NCBI RefSeq assembly: GCF_026341855.1
Contig: NZ_JAPENW010000001.1
Span: forward strand, 4,889,001-4,953,000
Reading direction: 5' to 3'
DNA: 64,000 nucleotides
Source of the DNA: Streptomyces sp. NBC_00568
Lineage (GTDB): Bacteria; Actinomycetota; Actinomycetes; Streptomycetales; Streptomycetaceae
Below are positions 24,980 to 32,865 of the stretch, in pieces. Both the position numbers and the translations under genes were made by a program. Numbering within the stretch: the first letter of the stretch is position 1; every line of letters starts with the position of its first letter. A model generated the notes under the pieces. That model was not told the origin of the DNA. It worked only from the letters and a program-made list of their open reading frames with translations, and did not search any database.

Positions 24980-25364
24980 GGGCGGGGCCGCACGCGGGGA
25001 CCTCCCCGTCCCCGGATACCCTCCAGCCGATTTCGGCGGATCGACCGGGGCGGGGAGGCGCACAAGTCCGCGGCCCGGAAGCCGACGCGAGGCGGCGGCC
25101 CGTGCACCGCGCGGCGAGGGCGATCCCGCGTTCCGGAACCTCGGGGCCGCCGCCACGATCCTGCGCGACCGGGCGACGGCCCGCGACACCTGGACCGGCT
25201 CCGGCATCGAACTCCCGACGGGGAGGGTGGGATCGCGGGGCGCTTCGGCGCCGCCTGCGTACGGCTGGACACCGACGGAGAGCGGAGGTCGTGTGGATCG
25301 AGCGGTCGTGCCCGACCCGCGGGCGCGTGGTGAACGTGCCCGTGACGGGCGGGCGGGCGGGTTT
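24980..25364. other. Intergenic stretch with a possible decayed coding remnant
   Basis: No complete gene is seen in this 385-bp gap between the ferredoxin and the convergent regulator. One plus-strand frame around 25110-25225 reads GDPAFRNLGAAATILRDRA then TARDTWTGSGIELPTG, which looks protein-like but has no start or match that I recognise. It may be a relic of a lost gene. Confidence 0.25.
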
Positions 25365-26066
25365 CTACCGGCCCTTCGGGTCGGTCAGGTCGATCAGGCG
25401 GCACACCGTCTCGATGTCTATCTTGACCTGGGCGATCGAGGCGCGGCCCGAGAGCCAGGTGATCAGGGCCGAGTGCCAGGTGTGCTCGATGACGCGGACG
25501 GCGGAGAGCTGGGCCGGCGTCGGGTCGTCCAGGCCCATCGCGTCCAGGATGATCACCGTGGTCTGCCGCGAGACCTGGTCGACCTCGGGGCTGACACTGC
25601 GGTCCGCGAAGGTGAGCGCGCGGACCATGGCGTCGGCCAGGTGCGGCTCCCGCTGGAGGGCGCGGAACGCCCGCATCAGGGTCTCCGCCACCCGCTCCGC
25701 GGCCGTGTCCCCGGCCGGCGGCTTCTTGCGCAGCGTGCCGTGCATGTGCTCCAGCTGGTCCTGCATCGTGGCGACCAGCAGATGCACCTTCGAGGGGAAG
25801 TAGCGGTACAGCGTGCCGAGAGCGACCTGCGACGACTCCGCGACCTCACGCATCTGAACGGCGTCGAAGCCGCCCCGGCTGGCCAGCTGCGCGCTGGCGT
25901 GCAGGATCCGGCGACGGCGCGCCTCCTGCCGCTCGGTGAGCGGGGGAGAGGCGGGATGCGCGATGGGGTGCGGGGTGGAGCGCGCGGAGGTGGCCGGCGT
26001 GGCGGGCGTGCTGGCCCCCGGCGCCGGTCGCGCGTTCTTCGAGTCCGCCCTGGCTTCCGCAGGCAT
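25365..26066 (-). CDS. kstR: KstR-like TetR-family repressor of sterol catabolism genes
   Basis: The 233-aa TetR regulator has the HTH GGFDAVQMREVAESSQVALG followed by TLYRYFPSKVHLLVATM, nearly the wording of Mycobacterium KstR (which I recall as GGYEAVQMRAVA...GTLYRYFPSKVHLLV). The ligand domain also keeps REPHLADAMVRALTFAD, SEVDQV and ALITWLSGRAS-like segments that correspond to KstR. In mycobacteria KstR is released by a 3-oxo-cholestenoyl-CoA intermediate. An exact KstR site at 26239 lies upstream, implying autoregulation. The start is uncertain: in-frame starts at 26084 and GTG 26183 would lengthen a disordered Ala/Pro tail. I chose ATG 26066 for its GGAACGG upstream. Confidence 0.87.
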   Translation of the reverse strand: MPAEARADSKNARPAPGASTPATPATSARSTPHPIAHPASPPLTERQEARRRRILHASAQLASRGGFDAVQMREVAESSQVALGTLYRYFPSKVHLLVATMQDQLEHMHGTLRKKPPAGDTAAERVAETLMRAFRALQREPHLADAMVRALTFADRSVSPEVDQVSRQTTVIILDAMGLDDPTPAQLSAVRVIEHTWHSALITWLSGRASIAQVKIDIETVCRLIDLTDPKGR

Positions 26067-26197
26067 GGGTCCGTTCCGTGACATCAGCGAGAGGGGGCGA
26101 CGAGCCGGCACGGCGAGGTGTGGCACCACCGAGCCGACCAGCCGACCCCGCCGCGCGGTCGTGGCGTGAATCACCTGATCCACCGCTCACACTGGCG

Positions 26198-26211
26198 CTA
26201 CCTGCCGGTAG
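26198..26211. promoter_or_regulatory. Inverted repeat CTACC-TGCC-GGTAG
   Basis: Perfect 5-bp arms lie in the kstR / glycosyltransferase intergenic region, 28 bp upstream of the KstR site. They are of a different type from the other operators here and could serve either gene. Confidence 0.3.
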
Positions 26212-26238
26212 ATTCAATGCTCCTTGAACGATCAAGTC

Positions 26239-26252
26239 TGAAACTTGTTCTA
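26239..26252. promoter_or_regulatory. KstR-type operator, exact match, at the kstR promoter
   Basis: TGAAACTTGTTCTA fits every fixed position of TNNAACNNGTTNNA. It lies between the kstR-like gene and the divergent glycosyltransferase (start 26307), so it could control both. No CTGAC-type site accompanies it. Confidence 0.75.
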
Positions 26253-26306
26253 GATTAGCGTCCCGGCGTAATCTCGCGGGAAAGTGCAGGGAGAAGGGGA
26301 CCGGAA

Positions 26307-27782
26307 GTGACCGCTGAGGCCATGGAGGCGGGCCCCGGTAAGGGTGCGGCTGCCGACGGGGACCGACCCCTGCGCATCGCGCTCCTCACGTACAAGGGAA
26401 ACCCGTTCTGCGGCGGCCAGGGTGTGTACGTACGGCACCTTTCGCGCGAACTCGCCCGACTCGGTCACCGCGTCGAGGTCATCGGCTCCCAGCCCTACCC
26501 CGTGCTCGACGAGGGCCTTCCCGAGCTGAGCCTCACCGAGCTGCCCAGCCTCGACCTGTACCGCCAGCCCGACCCCTTCCGCACCCCCGCGCGCGACGAG
26601 TACCGGGACTGGATCGACGCCCTCGAGGTCGGCACCATGTGGACCGGGGGCTTCCCCGAGCCGCTGACCTTCTCGCTGCGCGCCCGCCGCCATCTGCGTG
26701 CCCGGCGCGGCGAGTTCGACGTCATCCACGACAACCAGACGCTCGGATACGGCCTGCTGGGCGATGTCGGCGCCCCGCTGGTGACCACCATCCACCACCC
26801 CATCACCGTCGACCGGCAGCTGGAGCTGGACGCCGCCGAGGGCTGGCAGCGCCGCGCGTCCGTCCGCCGCTGGTACGCCTTCACCCGCATGCAGAAGCGC
26901 GTCGCGCGCCGTCTGCCGTCCGTGCTCACCGTCTCCGGCACCTCCCGCCAGGAGATCGTCGAGCATCTGCGGGTCGAGCAGGACCGCATCCACGTCGTCC
27001 ACATCGGCGCGGACACCGACCTCTTCTCGCCGGATCCCTCCGTGCCCCAGGTGCCCGGCCGGATCGTCACCACGTCCAGTGCGGACGTGCCGCTCAAGGG
27101 CCTGGTGTTCCTGGTCGAGGCGCTCGCGAAGGTGCGCACCGAACACCCCGGCGCGCACCTCGTCGTCGTCGGCAGGCGCGCCGAGGACGGACCGGTCGCC
27201 CAGGCCATCGAGCGGTACGGCCTCGACGGCGCCGTCGAGTTCGTCAAGGGCATCTCCGACGCCGAACTCGTCGACCTCGTCCGCTCGGCCGAGGTCGCCT
27301 GCGTGCCCTCCCTGTACGAGGGCTTCTCGCTGCCCGCCGCCGAGGCGATGGCCACGGGAACGCCGCTGGTGGCCACCACCGGCGGAGCGATCCCGGAGGT
27401 CGCGGGCCCCGACGGCGAGACCTGCCTGGCGGTCCCGGCGGGCGACTCGGGGGCGCTGGCCGCGGCCCTGAGCCGGCTCCTCGGCGACCCGCAGCTGCGG
27501 GCGCGGCTCGGCTCCGCCGGGCGCGAACGCGTCCTCGCGCGCTTCACCTGGGCCAAGGCGGCCGAGGGCACGGTGGCCCACTACCGCGAGGCCATGGCCC
27601 TCACCGCGTCCCGGTCCCGCTCGCGGAGGGCGATCCCCGCCGCGGACACGGCCGGGCGCGGCTCCACGCCCGGCCCCGAACACTCGGCGGCCCCGGGCCC
27701 CGACCGCTCCGAGGCAGCGGACAAGGCTTCCGCCGCCGAAGAACTAGTTGCAGCCAACCGCGAAAGCAGGGCCACGTGCTGA
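26307..27782 (+). CDS. Glycosyltransferase family 4 protein
   Basis: The 491-aa GT-B glycosyltransferase has the N-terminal FCGGQGVYVRHLSRELARLG (Gly-rich acceptor loop) and DVIHDNQTLGYGLLGDVGAP. A nucleotide-sugar domain follows, with SADVPLKGLVFLVEALAKV, LVVVGRRAEDGPV and the EPSLYEGFSLPAAEAMATG-type motif (here VPSLYEGFSLPAAEAMA) holding the conserved Glu pair. A Pro/Ser-rich tail of about 60 aa follows the fold. It is the first gene of a three-gene overlapping operon with a methyltransferase and an alpha-barrel protein. The product may be a glycosylated lipid or terpenoid, but acceptor and sugar are unknown. GTG 26307 follows a purine-rich GGGAGAAGGGGACC. Confidence 0.85.
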   Translation: MTAEAMEAGPGKGAAADGDRPLRIALLTYKGNPFCGGQGVYVRHLSRELARLGHRVEVIGSQPYPVLDEGLPELSLTELPSLDLYRQPDPFRTPARDEYRDWIDALEVGTMWTGGFPEPLTFSLRARRHLRARRGEFDVIHDNQTLGYGLLGDVGAPLVTTIHHPITVDRQLELDAAEGWQRRASVRRWYAFTRMQKRVARRLPSVLTVSGTSRQEIVEHLRVEQDRIHVVHIGADTDLFSPDPSVPQVPGRIVTTSSADVPLKGLVFLVEALAKVRTEHPGAHLVVVGRRAEDGPVAQAIERYGLDGAVEFVKGISDAELVDLVRSAEVACVPSLYEGFSLPAAEAMATGTPLVATTGGAIPEVAGPDGETCLAVPAGDSGALAAALSRLLGDPQLRARLGSAGRERVLARFTWAKAAEGTVAHYREAMALTASRSRSRRAIPAADTAGRGSTPGPEHSAAPGPDRSEAADKASAAEELVAANRESRATC

Positions 27783-28549
27783 CCGTCGACTTCTCCCGGT
27801 TCCCGCTCGCCCCGGGCGACCGGGTTCTGGACCTCGGATGCGGTGCCGGCCGGCACGCGTTCGAGTGCTACCGGCGCGGCGCGCAGGTCGTGGCGCTGGA
27901 CCAGAACGGCGAGGAGATCCGCGAGGTCGCGAAGTGGTTCGCGGCGATGAAGGAGGCCGGGGAGGCGCCCGCCGGCGCCACCGCGACGGCCATGGAGGGC
28001 GACGCGCTCGCGCTGCCCTTCCCCGACGAGTCCTTCGACGTCGTGATCATCTCCGAGGTCATGGAGCACATCCCGGACGACAAGGGCGTTCTCGCCGAGA
28101 TGGTCCGCGTGCTCAAGCCGGGCGGCCGTATCGCCATCACCGTGCCGCGCTACGGGCCGGAGAAGGTCTGCTGGTCGCTGTCCGACGCGTACCACGAGGT
28201 CGAGGGCGGCCACATCCGCATCTACAAGGCGGACGAACTGCTCGGGAAGATCCGCGAGGCCGGCCTGCGGCCCTACGGCTCCCACCACGCCCACGCGCTG
28301 CACTCGCCGTACTGGTGGCTGAAGTGCGCGTTCGGCGTCGACAACGACAAGGCGCTGCCCGTGCGGGCGTACCACAAGCTGCTGGTCTGGGACATCATGA
28401 AGAAGCCGCTGGCCACCCGGGTCGTCGAGCAGGCGCTCAACCCGCTGATCGGCAAGAGCTTCGTGGCGTACGCGACCAAGCCGCACCTGCCGAAGCTCGC
28501 CGAGCCGACCGCTGCCGGGACGACCGCCCCCGAGGCGGACGCCACGTGA
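27776..28549 (+). CDS. SAM-dependent class I methyltransferase
   Basis: The 257-aa methyltransferase has motif I VLDLGCGAGRHAFECY, motif II VVALDQNGEEIREV, FPDESFDVVIISEVMEHIPD and VLKPGGRIAITVPRYGPE. These are the standard SAM-binding core of the UbiE/Methyltransf_11 type. The C-terminal about 90 residues (HHAHALHSPYWWLKCAFG) are probably the acceptor-binding part. It starts at GTG 27776, seven bases inside the end of the glycosyltransferase gene, and overlaps the next gene by 4 bp, so all three are translationally coupled. The substrate is unknown. Confidence 0.85.
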   Translation: MLTVDFSRFPLAPGDRVLDLGCGAGRHAFECYRRGAQVVALDQNGEEIREVAKWFAAMKEAGEAPAGATATAMEGDALALPFPDESFDVVIISEVMEHIPDDKGVLAEMVRVLKPGGRIAITVPRYGPEKVCWSLSDAYHEVEGGHIRIYKADELLGKIREAGLRPYGSHHAHALHSPYWWLKCAFGVDNDKALPVRAYHKLLVWDIMKKPLATRVVEQALNPLIGKSFVAYATKPHLPKLAEPTAAGTTAPEADAT

Positions 28550-29625
28550 CCACTCCCCGGACAGAACACCTCGTCCTGCCCGGGGTCCTCACCGACGAGG
28601 AGGCCGCCGCCACCGTGCGCGGGATCCTCGCGGTGCAGCGCCCCGACGGAGCCATCCCCTGGTTCCGCGGCCACCACCTCGACCCGTGGGACCACACCGA
28701 GGCCGCCATGGCGCTCGACGCGGCCGGGGAGCACGAGGCCGCCGAGCGCGCCTACGCGTGGCTGGCACGGCATCAGAACGCGGACGGATCGTGGTACGCG
28801 GCGTACGCCGACGGGGACTTCGAGGATGTCACCGACCGCGGCCGGGAAACCAACTTCGTCGCGTACATCGCGGTGGGCGTCTGGCACCACTACCTGGCGA
28901 CCGGCGACGACATGTTCCTGGACCGCCTGTGGCCCGCCGTTTACGCGGCCGTCGAGTTCGTGCTGCGGCTCCAGCAGCCGGGCGGGCAGATCGGCTGGAA
29001 GCGCGAGGACGACGGGACCGCGGTCGAGGACGCGCTGCTGACCGGGAGCTCGTCGGTCCATCACGCGCTGCGCTGTGCGCTCGCCATCGCCGAGCAGCGC
29101 GAAGAGCCGCAGCCCGACTGGGAGTTGGCCGCCGGAGCACTGCGGCACGCGATCCGGCGTCACCCGGAGCGGTTCCTGGACAAGGACCGCTACTCCATGG
29201 ACTGGTACTACCCGGTACTCGGCGGCGCGTTGACGGGCGCCGAGGCCAAGTCCCGCATCGAAGAGGGCTGGGACCGCTTCGTGGTGCCCGGTTTCGGAGT
29301 GCGCTGCGTGGTTCCCAACCCGTGGGTGACCGGTGGTGAATCGGCCGAACTCGCCCTCGCCCTCTGGGCGGTGGGCGAGTCCGACCGTGCCCTGGAGATT
29401 CTCCAGTCCATCCAGCACCTGCGCGACCCGAAGACCGGTCTGTACTGGACGGGTTACGTCTTCGAGGACCAGGCCGTCTGGCCCGAGGAGCTCACCACCT
29501 GGACGGCGGGCTCCCTGCTGCTGGCGGTCGCCGCCCTGGGCGGCGACGAGGCCACCTGCGCGGTCTTCGGCGGCGAGCGCCTTCCGACCGGCCTGGACCC
29601 GGACTGCTGCGACCTGACCCGCTGA
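28546..29625 (+). CDS. Alpha/alpha-barrel protein, prenyltransferase/terpene-cyclase-like (cytoplasmic)
   Basis: This is a 359-aa protein. It contains repeats such as GILAVQRPDGAIPWFRG, AYAWLARHQNADGSWYAAY and LRLQQPGGQIGWKRED, and it ends with DPKTGLYWTGYVFEDQAVWP. These are the QW-like repeats of an alpha6-alpha6 toroid. It lacks an obvious DxDD or QxxDGSW catalytic set of squalene-hopene cyclases, and it also resembles six-hairpin glycosidases. It has no signal peptide. Being coupled to a GT4 glycosyltransferase and a methyltransferase, it may process the same glycoconjugate. The GTG at 28546 shares GTGA with the methyltransferase stop. Databases usually call it a prenyltransferase, but I cannot confirm a reaction. 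Confidence 0.7.
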   Translation: MTTPRTEHLVLPGVLTDEEAAATVRGILAVQRPDGAIPWFRGHHLDPWDHTEAAMALDAAGEHEAAERAYAWLARHQNADGSWYAAYADGDFEDVTDRGRETNFVAYIAVGVWHHYLATGDDMFLDRLWPAVYAAVEFVLRLQQPGGQIGWKREDDGTAVEDALLTGSSSVHHALRCALAIAEQREEPQPDWELAAGALRHAIRRHPERFLDKDRYSMDWYYPVLGGALTGAEAKSRIEEGWDRFVVPGFGVRCVVPNPWVTGGESAELALALWAVGESDRALEILQSIQHLRDPKTGLYWTGYVFEDQAVWPEELTTWTAGSLLLAVAALGGDEATCAVFGGERLPTGLDPDCCDLTR

Positions 29626-29728
29626 ACCGTCCGGACGGTCCGGAGCCGCCGGGCCGTCCGGGGGTTCCGGACCGTCGGCACGCCTCGGTCCGTCGGGACA
29701 CTCACGTCCGTCGGGATGCTCCGGTCCG

Positions 29729-30022
29729 TCAGTGCCGGTGCATGCGGTTGGCGATCGCGTGGCCCACGAACAGGTAGACGACGGCGGCGAGACCGTAGCC
29801 GGCGACGACACGCGCCCACTGCTCGTCGAAGGTGAACAGGTCACGCGACCAGCCGGCCAGCCAGCTTGCCACGTCATGGATGAACTGCACGAGATCGTTG
29901 CCGGGGTTGGCATCGAGCAGATACATCAGAATCCAGAGACCGAGGATGACGGCCATAACATCCGCGACGATCGCGATGACCGTCCCCGCAGAATTCGAGC
30001 CGTTGCGATATCGAGGGGACAT
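29729..30022 (-). CDS. Small two-helix membrane protein of unknown function
   Basis: A 97-aa protein has two membrane segments (VIAIVADVMAVILGLWILMYLL and VVAGYGLAAVVYLFVGHAIA) joined by an amphipathic stretch, VQFIHDVASWLAGWSRDLFTF. No family name comes to mind beyond hypothetical Streptomyces membrane protein. I chose ATG 30022 (MSPRYRNGS); TTG 30043 is in frame with GAGG too close to it. The 29626-29728 gap downstream holds degenerate GTCCGTCGGG-like direct repeats and no gene. Confidence 0.6.
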   Translation of the reverse strand: MSPRYRNGSNSAGTVIAIVADVMAVILGLWILMYLLDANPGNDLVQFIHDVASWLAGWSRDLFTFDEQWARVVAGYGLAAVVYLFVGHAIANRMHRH

Positions 30023-30183
30023 GACCAGCGGGTTGCCCGTCAATCCTCGATGAAACCCGAACGGGTGGGCTCAAGTGGCGTGGCCGCCGGGGCCGGGTGA
30101 GGCTGCCGGGGAGCGCCGTGTTCCCCCGAGACGGGGGAGAACCGGCGGACCGGGGAGAACCGTTCCCTCATCCGGAGGATCCC

Positions 30184-30747
30184 GTGCCCGTACCGATGCG
30201 GCGCCTGATGGTGGCGCTGACCCTCTGCTGCACCCTGCTCGGCGCCACCACAGCCTGTGGTGGCGGCGGCTCCGGGCAGGACACCGCCGCCGTGGTGCGG
30301 GCGGCCGCCACCCCGACCCCGACCGGGTCCGCGGAGAAGCAGAGGTTCGCCAAGACCCGCTTCGTGGCGAACGCGGGGCTCGCGGCCGGCGCCACCTACC
30401 AGTGGATCGTCAAACCCTGGAAGGCGGGCAGGTTCAAGAAGGACGCCAAGGGCCGCAGGGTCGCCCTGGTCAAGGCCGGGCTCGCGGGCGCCTTCGCGTA
30501 CAACCGGCTGAAGGCCGCCACGAGGAACGCCCAGGGCGACCCCACGCTCTCCAAGGCCCTCGCCCCGCTCGCCGTGGGCATCGAGGCGCTGAAGGACCTG
30601 CCCGCCAAGCTGCGCAAGGGCGACTCCACCGACACCGTGGTGAACTCCTTCGACGACATCATCAACAAGGTGAAGGCGGCCGGAAAGAGCGCGGGCGCCG
30701 AGGTACAGGACCAGGTGCCGTCGGCGTCCCAACTCAGCGGCGGCTAG
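30184..30747 (+). CDS. Small secreted lipoprotein-like protein
   Basis: The 187-aa protein has the signal sequence MRRLMVALTLCCTLLGATTAC. The ending TTAC-G is a weak but plausible lipobox, followed by a Gly/Ser-rich stretch. The mature part is helical and lysine-rich (AKTRFVANAGLAAGATYQWI, LSKALAPLAVGIEALKDLPA, FDDIINKVKAAGKSAG). I do not recognise a family. GTG 30184 follows GGAGG at an ideal distance; ATG 30196 is the alternative. Its stop codon overlaps the stop of the convergent F420 oxidoreductase gene at a shared CTAG. Confidence 0.65.
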   Translation: MPVPMRRLMVALTLCCTLLGATTACGGGGSGQDTAAVVRAAATPTPTGSAEKQRFAKTRFVANAGLAAGATYQWIVKPWKAGRFKKDAKGRRVALVKAGLAGAFAYNRLKAATRNAQGDPTLSKALAPLAVGIEALKDLPAKLRKGDSTDTVVNSFDDIINKVKAAGKSAGAEVQDQVPSASQLSGG

Positions 30748-31754
30748 GAGTTCAGCTCGGCCAGGACGCGGAGCGTGTGCGGGTCCGGGGACAGCACCAA
30801 GAGGTCGGTCACCGGGCCCTTGCGCCACAACTCCAGCCGCTCGGCGATGCGTTCACGTGGTCCGACGAGCGAGATCTCGTCCGCGAAGGCGTCCGGCACG
30901 GCCAGCACGGCTTCCTCCCGACGCCCTTCCAGGAACAGCCGCTGGATCCTTCGGGCCTCTTCCCCGAAGCCCATCCGGGCCATCAGGTCGGCGTGGAAGT
31001 TGCGGGCCGCGTGCCCCATCCCGCCGATGTAGAAGCCGAGCATCGCCTTGACCGGCAGCAGTCCTTCGGCGACGTCGTCGCAGACGTGCGCGCGGGCCAT
31101 CGGCGCCACGAGGAAGCCGTCGGGCAGATCGGCGAGCGAGGCCTCGTACGCCTGCGGACGCGTCGGCGACCAGTACAGCGGCAGCCAGCCGTCCGCGATC
31201 CGGGTCGTCTGCGCGATGTTCTTCGGGCCCTCGGCGCCGAGCAGGACGGGCAGTTCGGCCCGGAGCGGGTGCGTGATCGGCTTCAGCGCCTTGCCGAGCC
31301 CCGTCCCGTCGGCGCCCCGGTACGGGTGGGAGTGGAAGCGTCCGTCCAGCTCGACCGGCCCCTCGCGCCTGAGGACCTGGCGCACGACATCGACGTACTC
31401 CCGGGTCGCGGTCAGGGGTGACCTGGGGAACGGCCGCCCGTACCAGCCCTCGACGACCTGAGGTCCCGACAGGCCGAGCCCGAGCATCATGCGCCCGCCC
31501 GAGAGATGGTCGAGGGTGAGCGCGTGCATCGCGGTGGTGGTGGGCGAGCGGGCGGCCATCTGCGCGATGGCCGTGCCGAGCCGGATGCGCTCGGTGTGCG
31601 CGGCGATCCAGGTGAGCGGGGTGAAGGCGTCCGAGCCCCACGACTCCGCGGTCCACACGGAGTGGTAGCCGAGCCGTTCCGCCTCCTGGGCCAGCGGCAC
31701 ATGGTCTGCCGAGGGGCCGCGCCCCCAGTAGCCGAGCGCGAGACCGAGCCGCAT
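30744..31754 (-). CDS. LLM-class F420-dependent oxidoreductase, Rv3520c-like
   Basis: The 336-aa TIM-barrel flavin/F420 enzyme begins MRLGLALGYWGRGPSADHVP. It contains WTAESWGSDAFTPLTWIA, ALTLDHLSGGRMMLGLGLSG, PQVVEGWYGRPFPRS, ALKPITHPLRAELPVLLGAE and GPKNIA. These match, from memory, Mycobacterium tuberculosis Rv3520c, which lies in the KstR-controlled cholesterol region. F420 enzymes of this class move hydride to or from alcohols, ketones or enones; the steroid substrate is not established. It is a single gene. A perfect CTGAC-N5-GTCAG palindrome lies 22 bp before the ATG, with no KstR-type site that I could see. Confidence 0.85.
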   Translation of the reverse strand: MRLGLALGYWGRGPSADHVPLAQEAERLGYHSVWTAESWGSDAFTPLTWIAAHTERIRLGTAIAQMAARSPTTTAMHALTLDHLSGGRMMLGLGLSGPQVVEGWYGRPFPRSPLTATREYVDVVRQVLRREGPVELDGRFHSHPYRGADGTGLGKALKPITHPLRAELPVLLGAEGPKNIAQTTRIADGWLPLYWSPTRPQAYEASLADLPDGFLVAPMARAHVCDDVAEGLLPVKAMLGFYIGGMGHAARNFHADLMARMGFGEEARRIQRLFLEGRREEAVLAVPDAFADEISLVGPRERIAERLELWRKGPVTDLLVLSPDPHTLRVLAELNS

Positions 31755-31775
31755 GTCGCCTCCAGAAGCAGAGTC

Positions 31776-31790
31776 CTGACGGTCCGTCAG
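31776..31790. promoter_or_regulatory. Perfect CTGAC-N5-GTCAG operator
   Basis: CTGACGGTCCGTCAG is a perfect 15-bp palindrome with an odd centre, positioned where it could cover the promoter of the Rv3520c-like gene. It is the best member of the second operator class in this window. Confidence 0.65.
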
Positions 31791-31870
31791 TTCGTGGGGT
31801 GCTGCGACTGTACGACAACGGCCCCCCGCCGGAAAGGGCGAGGGGCCGGTGCGTCGGCGATGAGGCGGGG

Positions 31871-32692
31871 TCAGCCGCGCTGGATCCCCGAGGTGTCCTG
31901 CAGCACGCCGCGACGGCCGTCCTGCGTCTGCGCCACCAGGGTCGCACCGCGCTGCTCGACGGCCAGGTACCAGGTGCCCGGCGCCAGTTCGGCGATCGGC
32001 GTCTGCGCGCCGTCCTCCGAGAACAGCGGCCGCGCCGCCGGCACGGCGAACCAGAACGGCGAGAAGTCCTGGGCGGGCTGCTGCGTCTGCGGGGCCGACG
32101 GCTGGCTCGGCTGCCCGCCGAACGGCTGCCCCTGCTGCTGCGGCGGCTGGGCACCGTAGGGCTGCTGACCGGGCTGACCCGGCTGCGGGGCACCCGGGTA
32201 CCCGTAACCACCCGGCGGCTGACCGCCGTAGGGCAGGGGGGCCGGCGGCTTGGGGGCACCGACGAGGGCGGCCTGGAGCGCGGGGACGAGCGGGGTGGCC
32301 ACGGCGGCACCGGCCAGGACCAGGGTGGCGATGAGGCCGATGATCAGACCGGCGCCCGCGCCGACGTCTCCGAAGTCGGAGTCGATCGGGCCCAGCGGGT
32401 CGATGATCGACCAGAACGCGGTCCAGGCCGAGAACAGCGTGAGCGCGACACCGAGCTGACCGAGGTCGAGGCCGATGACCTTGCGCGGCTGCGGAAGCGC
32501 GCGGGAGACAACGATCAGAGCCGCACCGGCGATGCCACCCAGGTACATGCTCATCACCAGCCCGAGGTCGTCCCAGGCGTTGGGAGCGTTGGTGCCGTCG
32601 CTGTCGAACGTGTGCAGGAACGACGCGATGAACAGCAACACCGCTGCTCCGATCACCACGCCGTCGCCTCGAGTGAGGGAGCGGATATTCAC
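31871..32692 (-). CDS. Four-helix membrane protein with a Pro/Gly/Gln-rich segment
   Basis: The 273-aa protein has four membrane helices in its first 145 residues (VIGAAVLLFIASFLH, MSMYLGGIAGAALIVVS, LGVALTLFSAWTAFW, GLIIGLIATLVLAGAAV). A low-complexity segment of about 60 residues rich in GYPGAPQPGQ-type repeats follows. The C-terminal domain of about 70 residues (FSPFWFAVPAARPLFSEDG...GTWYLAVEQRG) looks beta-rich, perhaps a small ligand-binding fold. The layout resembles mycobacterial DUF5336 34-kDa antigen proteins, but I am not certain of the family. The start is GTG 32692 with AAGGA upstream. No operon partner is evident. Confidence 0.65.
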   Translation of the reverse strand: MNIRSLTRGDGVVIGAAVLLFIASFLHTFDSDGTNAPNAWDDLGLVMSMYLGGIAGAALIVVSRALPQPRKVIGLDLGQLGVALTLFSAWTAFWSIIDPLGPIDSDFGDVGAGAGLIIGLIATLVLAGAAVATPLVPALQAALVGAPKPPAPLPYGGQPPGGYGYPGAPQPGQPGQQPYGAQPPQQQGQPFGGQPSQPSAPQTQQPAQDFSPFWFAVPAARPLFSEDGAQTPIAELAPGTWYLAVEQRGATLVAQTQDGRRGVLQDTSGIQRG

Positions 32693-32802
32693 TTCAGGTC
32701 CTTCGTCAGTCGTCTCGTCATCGATGGAGGCATCGCTGCTCGCCGTGTCGCCGTCATGGTGTCGCCGTCGGGACGCGGTGTGAAGCTCGGGGGTGGCCCT
32801 TT

Positions 32803-32833
32803 ATCGTACGGACGACACTATCGTCCGTACGAT
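32803..32833. terminator. Large perfect inverted repeat (13-bp arms)
   Basis: ATCGTACGGACGA (32803-32815) and TCGTCCGTACGAT (32821-32833) flank CACTA. It lies 33 bp past the amidase gene's stop (minus strand) and 111 bp upstream of the next leftward gene. It is most simply a terminator, although it has no U-run and could also be an operator. Confidence 0.5.
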
Positions 32834-32865
32834 CCGGGTGTCCGCCGGGTTCGGTCCGTAGATCA

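Noticed and set aside
26307..29625. Biosynthetic gene cluster for a glycosylated natural product
   Set aside because: Only three genes, no scaffold synthase, and the barrel protein lacks clear cyclase residues; kept as an unassigned operon instead.
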